This document shows positions 47,050-59,489 of a stretch of 64,000 nucleotides of DNA, in pieces. Source of the stretch: Bacteroidota bacterium (GTDB lineage Bacteria; Bacteroidota; Bacteroidia; AKYH767-A; OLB10). Every line of letters begins with the position of its first letter. The first letter of the stretch is position 1. Position numbers and translations under genes: made by a program. The notes under the pieces are model-generated. The model searched no databases and had not been told where the DNA came from. It worked only from the letters and a program-made list of their open reading frames with translations. The stretch is from NCBI GenBank assembly GCA_016709725.1, contig JADJMG010000001.1:682001-746000 (forward strand). Reading direction: 5' to 3'.

Positions 47050-50000
47050 CTATGGTGTCGTTAAATCATAAACCGTAGATGCACTCATCAACACCGGCAA
47101 CTTCGACCAGGTTTCAATTCCATTTCTTGATCGAACGACTATGTAATAACTATTGCCTAAAGCTCCCACAGGGAAGTTCGCCGATGCATATCCATTAATG
47201 TTTAGTAACGCGTCAACAGAATACACGAGCGCAAAAGGAGTCGTTGAGTTGTGCAACTCAATAGTAATAGAATCACAATCCAAAGGATTCGTGCTTTCTC
47301 CGGAATTGTACAATACAGGCGTCATTACACCAGGACCTGCTCTCAATCCTTCGATAAAGGCTCTTAAATTTAATCCTGAGCCAGGTCCACAAACGTTTAC
47401 GATCACATTTACGGTTTGTGCAGAGGTACATCCATTCGGATCCGTAACGATTACATTAAAGTTCGTGGTTGAAGTTGGAGCTGCTTTGGGTGCAGCAATA
47501 GAAGCATTGTTCATGGTAGCGGAAGGTGTCCATGCATAATTATATGTCGAATAAGGAGTAAATCGAACTGCATTATTATAAACAGTAAACACCGTTGCAT
47601 TACGTCCAGCAAAAGTTGTGGCCAATGTCCCGTTTGCGTTTTCCACTCCTTGGGTAGTCACATTTCCTGCTGGACTTACGATACTATCGGTATGTATTTC
47701 GATACTATTATCATTTTCTAACAATACGATTTGACCTTTCATCGGATAGGCGGTACCGTTATAATGGTAGGTTTGATAATTCACCACCAATTTTTGATTG
47801 GGTGTTGTACCAGTAGTGAAGTAATTGACCACACTTGCATTTACTGATGGATTCAAATCATTAAAAGCAAACGCAATTAAATTATCTGGATCCGATGGGT
47901 TAGGAATATTTTGTCCTTGACAACATCCATTCACCATTCCTGGAGAGAACCCGATAAATCCATTGGAAGAAATATAAAAATTAGAATACGTATTTCCATA
48001 AAAATTAAAATTAAACCCGATGGGTAAAGCTCCAGTAACGACATCATCCGTTAATGAAACAGCAGTCCCTGAACCGCTTGTTGGAGCATACGTGATTCCG
48101 ACGACATTATATCCAGAAACGACTAAAGCTCCATTCGGAATTGCTGATAATTGCACACTGTGAACCATGACTGAGGAATATTTGTTGAAGCATCTGTGAA
48201 TTGGATGCTCGCAGGACACGCAGCCGTAGTTTGGTTAGATGTAAATGCGGCAATTGGGGGAAGTGTTGGATTCAAACAAAAAGTAGGATACGTAAAATCT
48301 ACGGTTTCATCACCCACTGCATTTGAACTTCCTTGCGCAGCATTGTATCCCATTCCTCTTCGCGCAAATGCTTCCCATATTTGACAACGATGTGCCGAGC
48401 CATAATAAATATCATCTGCTAAAAGAATTGCATTACGCGCATCGATATAGCCAGGGCTACATGGTTGTAAAGCCATTCCTTTCAACACTAAATTCAGCGC
48501 AATATTATTTCCCGCTGTTCCTGTTTGCAAATTTGCATCATAACCAAAGTCACGAATTAAAAACCATGTCATATCCCAAATAGCATCGCACCATATTTCT
48601 CCTCGTGGATGTGGTCCAGAACTGGTAGCAAGATCCGCATACGTTTGTGGATTAATGCCCATATCGGTTGAGTAACGATAACGACGAATACCCAGACCGG
48701 TAGTAGGTTGTCCTAATGCATAGGTTCCAATTCCACGACCCATTGTTCCAACATCACCGGGTTCGATGGTAAGAATTAATCCGAGCCAATCGCTCCACCC
48801 TTCTCCACCTTGCTCTGCATTTTGCAAACAACTTGAAGCTGCAGGTCCGCCTGTTAAGCGATTAGAAACACCATGTCCATATTCATGCGCAACAATTCCA
48901 TTATCAAAGGATCCATCTAACTGAGGAGGAGTTGCGCATATAATTAATGTAGAAGAAACAGTAACCGAACTACTCAATTGAGTTTTCATTGCATTACCAT
49001 CTGCCTGATTCACAGAAATGGTAGGAATGGTAATGGTTACTGTTGGAGTTCCACTCATCGCAGGAGGAGTAGATCCAGCAACATTATTGGCGATAATTAC
49101 ACCAATGGCGCCGGCAGCTTGAGCGAATTCTGTTTTAATATAAAAGCTACAATTTCCTCTGTCGATAAGTGCAATTTTCCCTGCTATCGCAGCTGCATTT
49201 GTAAATGCGGTGCATCCATCGGAAGTGGTACCTACTCCATCTAAAGCGAGCACAACATTTGCTGTAATATTAAATGCATTCGTTGGATTATAAGTAGCCA
49301 ATGCAATTGATTTAAGGCCAGCAATAGCAGGAGGTTCATTTACAGTGAGTGAGTTGGTACATGAACCCGAATTAGGATTTGTCCATAAATACATTTGCAT
49401 ACGCGGATTTGTACCATCATCAGGAGTTGCGAAATTGGCATTATTCGTTCCTCCACCATCAAAACCTTCGGCATTTACATAATCATTCCCTAAGCCACCA
49501 TTTCCATAATTATTACTTTGAAAATTTCCGGCTACTTCATTAAATCCATTTTGATACAATACGTCATGGATTCTATTATTCATGTAAAAAAGATTGGTGA
49601 TGGAAGCATCGCGTTGGTATGCATTCGATGAATCGGGATGATACGGAAAATTAAAAGTTTGAAGTGCTCCACCATCGGGAGAGTAACCTGGTAAATTATC
49701 GTTGTTCGCATCTTCATAGGCATACACATTATTACCTCTTGTAATATTATACTCTACGCCGGCAGCTCCGTTAGTATCATGCCATCCATAGGGAGAGGGT
49801 ACTGGTTCAGAGGGATCATTCAAGAATGAAAATGCACCATGAATAGGACTTTCAACTGGCAACGGTAACACACGGTATTGCGCTGTTCCAGATCCAGGTG
49901 TAGGCAAAGGGAGTGGAGATGGATAAGCAGCTAGTGAGGCATGATCATGAGGATGATCAAAAGCACATGACACCACCCAATCATTTTTTTCAAGGTACTG

Positions 50001-50615
50001 ACCGGTGAGTGCATCCACGCGTACATTCCACCAATGCGAACCGATTTTAAGATCTAGATTAACATTCCATGCCAGTTTCACTCCTTTAGCGGTGGGAACG
50101 TACATCAACTCGACGGTAACGGGAGAAGAAGAGATGGTTGGCATATTGAAAAAATGTTTTCTTCCTTCTTTTTCTACTTTCACAACTTGTCCTGTAGGTG
50201 TTGCTGACAATTCCAAGTGTTGCAGTGCAGAATTTACTGCTTGCTGTGGGGAGATGGAAGGTTGGTCGGCGTTTATGTTACCATCGAGGTTTGATACAAA
50301 CGGTGGTGTTAACCCATAGGCCTTACCGCTACGAATGGCTATTGCCGCAATCGCATTAAACACCGGAATTTTCTTATAGTGTTGTTGAATGTACACATGC
50401 TGCACACCTGACTTATCATCTTGGTATTGGTTCGTAACCATCCAAGAAACAATATCTCTTTCCGTTAAGTTATATGCTTTTTGATTTTGTTGGAGGTAAG
50501 ATTGAACAACCGAATTAAGTTGTTGTGCTGTAGCTGTAGACAAGATGGTACAGCATAAGAAACCAATGAGGAATAATTTTTTTACCATGGGCTTTACTCG
50601 TGAACACATTTTCAT
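47050..50615 (-). CDS. M36 fungalysin-like metalloprotease, frameshifted and truncated
   Basis: Secreted zinc metallopeptidase of the fungalysin (M36) family. The signal peptide ends near ATAQ. An FTP/PepSY-like propeptide (VVQSYLQQNQKAYNLTERDI, DALTGQYLEKND) precedes the catalytic domain. A PA domain is inserted in it (GKIALIDRGNCSFYIKTEFA, AAGAIGVIIAN), followed by the zinc site HEYGHGVSNRL with the third ligand in NAEQGGEGWSDWLGL. A PKD start (PIAAFTSNQTTACPASIQF) is cut by a frame break near 48162-48170. The second segment contains IGFNFNFYGNTYSNFYISSN and an Ig-like part, ending at FPVGALGNSYYIVVRSRNGI ... STVYDLTTP. The segments probably belong to one gene with part of the PKD domain lost. 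The usual T9SS tail is missing; the stop lies in the CTCCCACT repeat. Confidence 0.85.
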
Positions 50616-50850
50616 AAGGGAATCGATCTATTAGTTTAACAAAAAAAAGTAGAATTTGAGGTCCGGTCATTTTCTAAGGGATGGTAAGATAAGTAAAGTT
50701 TGAAAATCTTGCAAAAAAATTGGGTGAATCCCTTGAAATTAAGGGTTTTTGCCTTTTTTTGAATTGTGTTTTTATATTCGTTGTGTAGCTAAACCAAATG
50801 GGTGTAGCTTACGTGATACTTTATGTATACCAATAACCAAATAAACCACG

Positions 50851-52890
50851 ATGAAAAAAAAACCTTTTAACCTAAATGTAAAATGTACAATGAGGTTTGT
50901 ACTATTACTAATTTCCATTTTATTTTTCTCGTGTAAAAAAGATGGAGATAGTCTAAATGAAATTACCCAACAGACTGGTAAAAATATAGTTAAAATTGCA
51001 GGTAGAGTGGTAGATGAAAATCAGACTCCTTTGCAGTTTTGTAATTTAAAACTTGGTGCTACAACCATAACATCGGATGTAAACGGCGTCTTTTATTTTA
51101 ATGATGTGTCTGTAAATGGGTCAAGAGCTTATGTATCTGCTACCAAGAATGGTTATTACTCTTCAGGAAGAGGTATTATGGTTAAAAACGGTGGTGCTTA
51201 TTCTCTTGAAATTTGCTTACATAAAAAAATAACACCGTATACCCTTAATGGAACAAGTGGAGGAGTTGTCACTACAACCAATGGTTGTATTATTGAATTT
51301 CCTGCTGGTTGTTTCGTAACCCAAAGCGGTCAACCTTTTTCTGGAATGGTGAATGTGTATGTAAAATACTTATCTACTGATGACGACAAGTTTGCTCTAC
51401 AGTATCCAGGCGGAGATATGGCATTTAAGAGTAGCAATGGTGAATTATTTTCTTCATTAGGATTCGGAATCATGGGATTAAGCATAGAAGATCAATCTGG
51501 TGGATCATTGAATCTTGCCACAGGAATTAATGCAACCATTAAAGTTCCAATATCATCATCGCAGCTCGGTACTGCACCCATTTCTACACTCTTGATGAAT
51601 TATAACGAAGTACTCGGAGTTTGGGTGGAAGAAGGAACCGCCACCAAAACCACGAATTATTATGTAGCAACTGTGAGTCATTTTTCATGGTGGATGCCCG
51701 GTATGAGTTCCGCATCATTCCCTACTTTATCTGGTTCTGTGGTTGATTGTAATAATGTACCGATGTCAGGCGCTTGGGTTGATTTAAATGGTACTTATTT
51801 AGTACAGACAGACGCCAATGGAGATTATACAACAATGGCATATCCTGGGACATATAACATGTCGGTTAGTTATCAATTGGGAAGTCAACTTATCACTTCA
51901 AATGTGGCTTCGGTAACAATTCCGACTGGCACAACTTCGAATTTTCCTGCTCCGCTGATTACGGTTCCATGTCCTCCTTATATCACCTGCCAGGCAGTTG
52001 ATTGCGCTGGTTTACCCGTCGGTGCTTATGCCTATGCATCCTGGGGTGGAAGTAATACTTCCGTACTGTACTCTGCAACTGGTTACTTTCAGTTTGTGGT
52101 TGCTCCTGGGGTAAATGCAACTGTTGTAATGTTTAATACATCTTCAACGGTATATAGTTCCGCAACTGCTGGATCACTTGGCTCTTATACAAATATTGGT
52201 AATGTTTCCTTGTGCTATTCAGGTACTGGAGGGTGTGGACCCTTGACAACAATAACAGATATCGATGGTAATGTATATAATGTTGTTACTATAGGAAATC
52301 AATGTTGGATGGCAGAGAATCTGAAAACTTCAAAATATAATAATGGAGACCTTATAACTTCCGGTTTGAATAATTCAAATTGGTCAACGGCAACCACTGG
52401 CGCTTGGTCGGCTTACAATACTTCTTTGCAGCATGATATTATTTTCGGGAAATTGTACAACTGGTATACAGTAATTGACTCCAGAGGTGTATGTCCAACA
52501 GGTTGGCATGTACCTGGTGAAGATGACTGGAATGAACTTACAAAGTTTCTGGATCCGACCTATGATACCAATATGACAAAGGTTAGTTTAACCGCTGGAC
52601 TTATGATTCAAGATACAAGTACGAATGTTTCAGGGCCTATTAGTATCGGCTGGGGGAATCCAAATCTTCCATGGTATGTGAGCAACCTAACAGGATTTAC
52701 TGCATTACCTGCTGGAGAGCGTATTGATTATGGTACTTACCAATTTGTCAACCAATATACTTGGTGGTGGAGTGTAAATGATAGTGCTGGTTTAGGAACA
52801 TGGGCATGGTCTCGAAGGTTAGCCTTTGCCTTGCAAAAAGAATCAAGAGATCCGAATAATGGAGTATCTGTTCGTTGTGTAAAGAATTAA
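50851..52890 (+). CDS. FISUMP-domain lipoprotein with carboxypeptidase-like domains
   Basis: 679 residues. A lipobox (LLISILFFSCKK) predicts an outer-membrane or surface lipoprotein; either the first Met or the internal MRFVLLL can serve as start. A carboxypeptidase-regulatory-like domain (IVKIAGRVVDENQTPLQFCN) is followed by a GAIN/ZU5-like beta region (NGTSGGVVTTTNGCIIEFPA), a second regulatory-like domain (PTLSGSVVDCNNVPMSGAWV), and at the C-terminus a Fib_succ_major (FISUMP) domain: TDIDGNVYNVVTIGNQCWMA, ENLKTSKYNNGD, GKLYNWYTVIDSRGVCPTGW, and a final VSVRCVKN. FISUMP is typical of Bacteroidota and Fibrobacter; its role is not established. Confidence 0.87.
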   Translation: MKKKPFNLNVKCTMRFVLLLISILFFSCKKDGDSLNEITQQTGKNIVKIAGRVVDENQTPLQFCNLKLGATTITSDVNGVFYFNDVSVNGSRAYVSATKNGYYSSGRGIMVKNGGAYSLEICLHKKITPYTLNGTSGGVVTTTNGCIIEFPAGCFVTQSGQPFSGMVNVYVKYLSTDDDKFALQYPGGDMAFKSSNGELFSSLGFGIMGLSIEDQSGGSLNLATGINATIKVPISSSQLGTAPISTLLMNYNEVLGVWVEEGTATKTTNYYVATVSHFSWWMPGMSSASFPTLSGSVVDCNNVPMSGAWVDLNGTYLVQTDANGDYTTMAYPGTYNMSVSYQLGSQLITSNVASVTIPTGTTSNFPAPLITVPCPPYITCQAVDCAGLPVGAYAYASWGGSNTSVLYSATGYFQFVVAPGVNATVVMFNTSSTVYSSATAGSLGSYTNIGNVSLCYSGTGGCGPLTTITDIDGNVYNVVTIGNQCWMAENLKTSKYNNGDLITSGLNNSNWSTATTGAWSAYNTSLQHDIIFGKLYNWYTVIDSRGVCPTGWHVPGEDDWNELTKFLDPTYDTNMTKVSLTAGLMIQDTSTNVSGPISIGWGNPNLPWYVSNLTGFTALPAGERIDYGTYQFVNQYTWWWSVNDSAGLGTWAWSRRLAFALQKESRDPNNGVSVRCVKN

Positions 52891-53079
52891 AAAAACTATC
52901 ACCGCTATAAAAATTGCTCTACTTATTGATAGTGACGATTTATATTGGTAAAATCTCTTAAGTTGACCGTCTTTTTAGATGGAAATTTTGTAGCATCCTT
53001 ATTACAAAACTTGATGATGCATTAAATCATTTTGACATTTCCATTAACTTAAAGTGACAACTCTTTCAAAAAAAACAAA

Positions 53080-53235
53080 ACCCCCGAAGTAGAATACTTT
53101 CGCATACACTTCTGGGCTTTTAGATTTTATTTACTCAACAATAAGTTTAATCTGTTGTTGAGCATTATTCCCAGAAGCACCCAGAAGCACCCAGAAGCAG
53201 AGCCTTCGGCACGCTTCTGGGTAAGCACGCTTCTG
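53080..53235. repeat. Decayed copy of the downstream gene's end and terminator
   Basis: 53086-53120 is a mutated copy of the terminator at 53283-53321, and 53127-53165 is a near copy of the last 13 codons (NNAQQQIKLIVE plus stop) of the gene at 53365. Next come tandem ACCCAGAAGC words and an inverted GCTTCTGGG, forming a hairpin. The rest of the 52891-53364 spacer (52891-53079) shows nothing recognisable. Confidence 0.6.
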
Positions 53236-53282
53236 GATGGTTGGTGAATTAAATTACTGTAGAAAAATTCATCCATTAAAAA

Positions 53283-53325
53283 GCCCCCGAAGTAGTATGC
53301 TTGCGCATACACTTCGGGGGCTTTT
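53283..53325 (-). terminator. Strong terminator of the 53365 gene
   Basis: GCCCCCGAAGT-A-GTATGC, loop TTGC, GCATAC-ACTTCGGGGGC (53283-53321): an 11-bp stem, a one-base bulge and a 6-bp stem. A/T tracts on both sides (AAAAA before, TTTT after) allow action on either strand. Confidence 0.88.
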
Positions 53326-53364
53326 GGTATTATGTTCTTTCGAACTTTTTAAATCTTACGTTAC

Positions 53365-56300
53365 TTACTCAACAATCAATTTAATTTGTTGCTGTGCATT
53401 ATTCATTTCTATGGTTAAGTTATACACTCCAGAAGCAAATCCATCTAAAGAAAGAACCTTGGTATTAAGTCCTGCAGCAGCAGTACCATTTTCTAAGAAC
53501 AATGTTCTTCCTGTAACATCGGATATGCGTAAACGGTAGTCGCTATTATCTTCAGATGTAAACTGAATGGTTGCGCGATCGGTTGCTGGATTTGGGAATG
53601 CATTTAAATTCACTTGATCCGCATTCATACCGAAACGTGGACAGTTATTCACTGTAATTCCAGTTAACGAACGGGTTAAACTACTTCCACATGCATTCGC
53701 AGTAGTCACCGACATGGTTTGACCTACAGCAGGTGCAGCCCAATCAATAGTGATGTTTTTCGTTCCTTGACCGCTTGATACCGATCCACTAGAAACTACC
53801 CAAGTATAAGAATCAGCACCCGCTACTGTTGCTACTGAATATGGTTCAGTTGTGTTATCACAAACAGAAACATTTCCAGCAATTGGATCAGGACGTGCAG
53901 GAGCACCTTTGATTGTTAACGTACGTGTTAAACTTGTACCACAACCATTCACCGCTTGCACGGTGATGGATCCGCTACCAATCAATAATGCAACATCTAC
54001 GGTGATACCGTTTGTACCTTGACCGGTAACAATAGTTCCACCAGTAATTCCCCAGTTATAACTAGTTGCATTGGCAACAGCAGGAATGGAGAATGCATTT
54101 CCGGTGGTATTACACAAACCTTCTTTCTGTCCTAAAATAGCAGTTGGTGTTGCAGGGAAATTTTGAGTTAAAGACTTCGAACGTGTTGGGCTTGTACCAC
54201 AAACGTTAGAAGCAACAACAGTAACAGTTCCCCCAACATAACCTGCATCCACTTGAACATTGATCACATTGGTACCTTGACCTGAAGTTATTGTCATCGT
54301 AGCAGGTACTGTCCATGCATAAGAAGTAGCACGATTTACAGCAGCGATAGAATATACTACAACGTCACCAGAACAAACTTTTCCAGGACCAGAGATCGAT
54401 CCGGGAGTAACTGGAGCAGCAACTTGATAGTCGATAGTAACGCAACTTGGAGCAGTGCTTACGCAAGCATCAGAAGCGGTTACACAAACAGATCCGCTGA
54501 TACCATTTTGTATTGCCATAGCAGTCCAGGAAACCATAATTGAAGTTGTTCCTTGACCAGAAGTGATTGTAAATCCTGAAGGAACTGACCATGCATACGT
54601 AGTAGCACCTGCAACAGCGGCAACGCTATACGATGTGGATCCAGCAACACCTGGTAAACAAGCAGTAGCAGTTCCACTAATTGCACCCACATTCGGTAAG
54701 GCGGGAACGTTATCATCTGTTAATCCGTTACAGTTGTCATCGATACCGTTACAAATTTCAGTTGCACCTGGATTAATGGTATTGTCATTATCGTTACAAT
54801 CTCCATTACAAGAAGTGTAACCATCATTATCAACATCAAATCCTTCGTCGATATTTCCATCGCAATTGTCATCAATCAAATTACAAACTTCGGTAGCAGC
54901 AGGATTTACTGCAGCATTACCATCATCGCAATCGGTGTTATCAATAACATAGCCAACAGGTGCTCCCGTACAGGATACTTGAGTAATTGCAGGGTTACCA
55001 TAGGTGTCATTATCTGCATCTTGGTAATAAGTAACATTAGGAAGAGCAGTAACCGTTACATCAGCTGTTGATGTACAACCAGCGGCAGAAGTTGCCGTTA
55101 CGGTATAAGTAGTTGTTGAAACCGGATTCACCGAAACAGAATTGCCGGATAAACTTCCTGGTTGCCATTCCCAAGTAAATAAATTTGTGTTCGAAGTCCA
55201 ACCGAAAGTTACAATTGGTTTTGTTCGCTACAGTAGTACCTGTTAGCTCTGAACAAGAAGTTGTAAGTGTCGATCTATGATTATTAGAGAGTGTTGCTGG
55301 TGTAAAAGCTGAAACCGTTGCAGTTCCTGTGAGTGAGTTTGTTTGGCAAACATTTACTAAAATGTTTGAAACTCCATCCCAGCTAAACGAACCTGCATTA
55401 AAGACATGGTTATTTAATCCTGCCGATGCAGGTGTAAAACTTGCCTGTGTAAATACAGTAGTCACCGATGAGGTTTCAAACGTAGATGTTAACGCTGTAA
55501 CGTTAGTACTTCCTAAAGCTATGGATAAATTAATCACCGTGCCCGTTGAAGAAGACTGTGTAGTGAAACCAATACTTGATAAAGGTCCGGGTTGAACACC
55601 AGCGGCAATTAATTCTGCTGCAGTATACAATAACTGCGTGCGGATTTGATTCCCTGTACCATTACCTGAACGATAAGGGTTACCATTCACTCCGCCAATG
55701 GAAGTTGTAGCTGTTCCAACTGTAGCCGAACCTGTGGTTCCAGAAACAGCGGTTAACGTGCTTTGATCTCCGATACAAATCGTATCAGGTGAAGCTGTAG
55801 CAGTAATATTTGCTTTTAGATTAACCGTAATTGCTGCTGTGGCTGTACTAGTACAACCATTAGCATCGGTTCCTATTACAGTATACGTTACAGTACTACC
55901 TGGGTTAGCAGTTACATTGTCACCCGTTGTTGCTGACAAACCTGAAGCAGGTGACCAAGCAAAAGAGGGTGCTCCAGCAGCGGTTAATGCAATAGGAACA
56001 CCTCCTGGATTACAAATCAATCCTGAATTAGGTGATACCGTAACTGTAGGTAATTCATTAACTGTTACCGAAACACTAGATGTGCAATTATTGCCACATG
56101 CATCTGAAACTGTACAGGTAAATGTATAAGAGCCAGCAGGGAGGTTAGCTGTGATACTAATCGCATCTGGATAGACACCACCGTTACCATCATCCCAAGA
56201 ATAGCTATAAGGTGATCCACCTCCTGTATGATTTGCAGTGACCGTAAAGTTAGTGTTGGCACAATTGATAGGTCCAGCAATAGCAGGCGCACAAACTAAT

Positions 56301-59300
56301 GGTTCTGCAGTTACCGTTACATTCCCAGAAGCTGAGCAACCATTAACTGCTGTTGCAATCACATTATATGCTGTCGTAGCGGTAACTCCAGTAGCCAAAG
56401 GATTTGGCAAAGTTTCTTGTCCGGCTATAAAATCAGAAGGAGTCCATAAATAAGAGAACGTAGGTTTTTCAAATGAGTACATTGTACCATCTGTTGGGAA
56501 CGCGTTTGTTGTGGTTGTTAAAGTTGTAGATCCATTTACACCATTAATTCGAGTACCTGCTGCATCACGAATACCGATGGTACCGTTGGTAGCTGGGGAA
56601 CCAAGACTTGTACCATAAACAATATCCACACGTCCCGGAATTGAACTTGTATTACCCCATAGGATAATTTGCATATTACCAAATTGGGTAGCACTTTCAG
56701 CACCACCAGATGCAATCGCATAGTTTACAAATTCAAATACATATTTCGTTCCTGATCCGTCAAGTCCATGATTAATACTTCCACCATTTGTTACATTGAT
56801 GTTTCCGTCGCGGCCAAATCCATAAACAACATTAAATGTTGCAAGAGATGATAAACTAGAAGGAATTCCGTTAAGCGCTGGTGTTCCATTGATCACTACA
56901 TAACCATTCGTTCCAATAGTAAAGTTGTCATGATTTACACCGTTGAAATTGAAATCAAATGATCCGGTTGTATTAATTGTTTCGAAACCATCATCTGCTG
57001 TACCGATCGTGGGTACTGTAAGATTAACTGGCGAAGGAATTGGTTCAAACGAACCTGTTGTAGCTGTATAGATAAAGCCCGCAGCAGTATTGGCGCCAGC
57101 AGAAGTAGCATTTACCTGAAGTTGTGAATTACTTCCAGAACAAACGGTACTTGGTGTAGAAGTTACGCTTGAAATAGTAACGCCTGTTTGAACAGTAATT
57201 AAACTTGTAGCTGTAGCTGTACAACCGTTTCCATCGGTACCTGTTACGGTATAGGTTGTAGTAGCAGTTGGAGTTGAAATTACAGTGGCTCCAGTAGCAA
57301 TGTCTAAACCAGCAATTGGCAACCATGCATAAGTAGATGCGCCGCTAGCGTTGATCGTAATGGCTGAGCCATTCGGGTTACAATAGCTTGCAGAAGGTAC
57401 ATCCACAGAAACAACTGGATTGCTATTTACTGTTATGGTAAGTTCATCGGAATAACCGATAAATGGACCATTCGAACATTCTACACGTAAGCGATAATAA
57501 TATACACCTGGTGTAAGAGCGTCGGTTATATAGGAAACAGTACTTGCACCGATCCCACCTATTACATCACTAAAACCAGCACCACCACCGGTAGCTGAAA
57601 TTTCCCACTGATAGGTTATACCAGCTCCAACATCAGCACCTACAGAAGTCATATTGTATGTTTGACCCGCACAAAGCTCAACGGTTGTTGGAGAAATTGT
57701 TCCTCCTGCTGCTCCAGTACAAACTAATGGAGAGTATTCATCTGCACCCATATCAGGTGTTGATCCATCACGTGCATCTCCATCAAAATCGGTAGTAACA
57801 CTTGCAATAGGAGTTCCTACATTGTCAACTGAGGTTGAACCAAGATTGATATGCAAATCAGTTGCTGTATTATAGCCTGGATCGGCTTGGATAGAACTCG
57901 CATCCTGATTAACCGTATACGCTAATTGCCAATTGGCCAATGTGGCGAATTGTGTAGACAGCGTGTTTCCTGATGCTGATCCAAGTCCACCCGTTGCACA
58001 TTGTGTATTGGCGGGATTAATATAATAGTCATTAAAGTTTTGACCTCCCGTACCGAAAGAATATGCAGCAGAGTGTCCGCTTATAGCATAATATCGCGCT
58101 GCGGCTGTACTTGAAGAACTTAAATCCATGTACACAATATTGTTACTCAATGTAAGATTTGCAAAAGACGTACTGCTGGCAGCACCAATTCGAATCCCAC
58201 TACCAAACATAGATGTAGCACTTGCACCAGCATTAGGATCAACATCGCCCGCCATACGGATTGAGTTATGCACTACTATATCAGAATGACCTCCTGAAAT
58301 AGCTAACCCTACGCAATGATCTCCAGAGGTACCATTAGCCTTCACATTATTGATGAAGTTATTTGCTACCACATTATTTGTTGGAGAACCACCATTGGTA
58401 GTTGCCAATAAAATACCAATTGCTGAGAAGGTTCTTTCTTCTACAACATTTTGGATGGTATTTCTTGTGATGGTGTAATTGGCTGATGTAAGAGTTCCAG
58501 GAGACATACTCCAGCTTTCCTGACCGATGGCAATACCCACTTTGTCAGCACCACCAGATGTATTCGCAAAATCACCACCAATATTTTGAATAATATTTAC
58601 AGATACTGTGGAGTTATTATCTGCCTGCATAAAAATTCCCACTTTTCCGATTTCATCCGGACCAAAGGCAGCCGCCCCAATGATATTATCCAATACCTGG
58701 ATATTTTCATTCAAGTTAGTTGTAGTTCCTCGGGTTACAATACCATAACGAGCACGAATGATGCGGTTTTCAAGGAAGGAGTTGTTATCATTATCTACAC
58801 CGTTTGAAGTGGTGCTAATCGTTGTTCCCGACATGATAATGCCATACGTACTTAAGGTTGATGTGGTTTGAAGGAGACCACAAGCCAATTCTAAATTTCG
58901 AATGGTGTTATTTGTTGCACCATTACCTGCAACAACACTGGCTAACCAGATGGCTGCAGTTGCTGAAGCAGTACTGTTATTCTGAATGGTGATATTACGC
59001 CCCGAGCCGGAGATCCTTCCGTCAAAAGTAACGTTATCGGCTCCATTCAATTTAACAACAGCTCCCGCGAAACTTCCCTGAACAGTTACAGGCGTAGTCG
59101 CTGTAACGGTCACTGAAGCCCAAGAAATATTGTCAAGGACTGAAGTTCCTGTTTCAGTGGTATTCGCTGAAAGCTCCACACTGATTGGGCCTGACCCATT
59201 ATTACCTGCAATGTTTATAGCAGCAAAGGCAGACTGTAATGTAGCGTAAGATCCGTTACCAGCATTGGCACCGGACACCGTTACTTGTGCCCAACTGTTC

Positions 59301-59413
59301 GTGCTACATAGCCCCGTAAGCAGGAGCACAAGACAAATTCTTAGCAGATCGGAAAACTTCCTATTCACAGGTTGCGAATGGAAATTCCGTAAGATGTAGT
59401 TTTTGTTTTTCAT
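53365..59413 (-). CDS. Giant T9SS surface protein with beta-helix, Ig-like and MopE-like domains, frameshifted
   Basis: About 2,015 residues in two frames (59413 to ~55210, then to 53365). ATG 59413 (MKNKNYILR) is chosen because a terminator hairpin lies between it and the upstream stop. The signal peptide ends near SWAQ. Then come a right-handed beta-helix with NNTIRNLELACGLL-type rungs, the DFDGDARDGSTPDMGADEYS motif, several Ig/HYR-like domains, and a break in four T's (55219-55222; removing one gives NKPIVTFGWTSN). Two MopE-like metal-binding motifs follow (DCDDGNAAVNPAATEVCNLI, IDDNCDGNIDEG, NDNDNTINPGATEIC), then four PKD-like domains (YSVAAVAGATTYAWSVPSGF type) and a T9SS tail (NAFPNPATDRATIQF ... 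ASGVYNLTIEMNNAQQQIKL). Likely a surface adhesin or matrix protein. Ligand unknown. Confidence 0.83.
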
Positions 59414-59452
59414 TGTATTTTTTAGATTATTGATTTTCGATACTATGTAAAT

Positions 59453-59481
59453 AGCCGGAAGAGGAGTTTCCTCTTCCGGCT
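59453..59481 (-). terminator. Hairpin between the two giant genes
   Basis: AGCCGGAAGAGGA, loop GTT, TCCTCTTCCGGCT (plus-strand orientation, 59453-59481): perfect 13-bp stem just after the stop of the 59490 gene. The T tract is weak on the minus strand. It separates the two paralogues and argues against the upstream start of the 53365 gene. Confidence 0.7.
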
Positions 59482-59489
59482 TATTTGAT

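Noticed and set aside
46855..47071. Two plus-strand short open frames rich in Ser, Leu and Pro
   Set aside because: They are translations of the CTCCCACT low-complexity repeat and have no features of proteins.
48123..48219. Separate gene starting inside the M36 protease (MSCEHPIHRC...)
   Set aside because: The residues before the IPNGALVVSG domain are an out-of-frame reading of the protease; the downstream part continues the same multidomain protein after a frame break.
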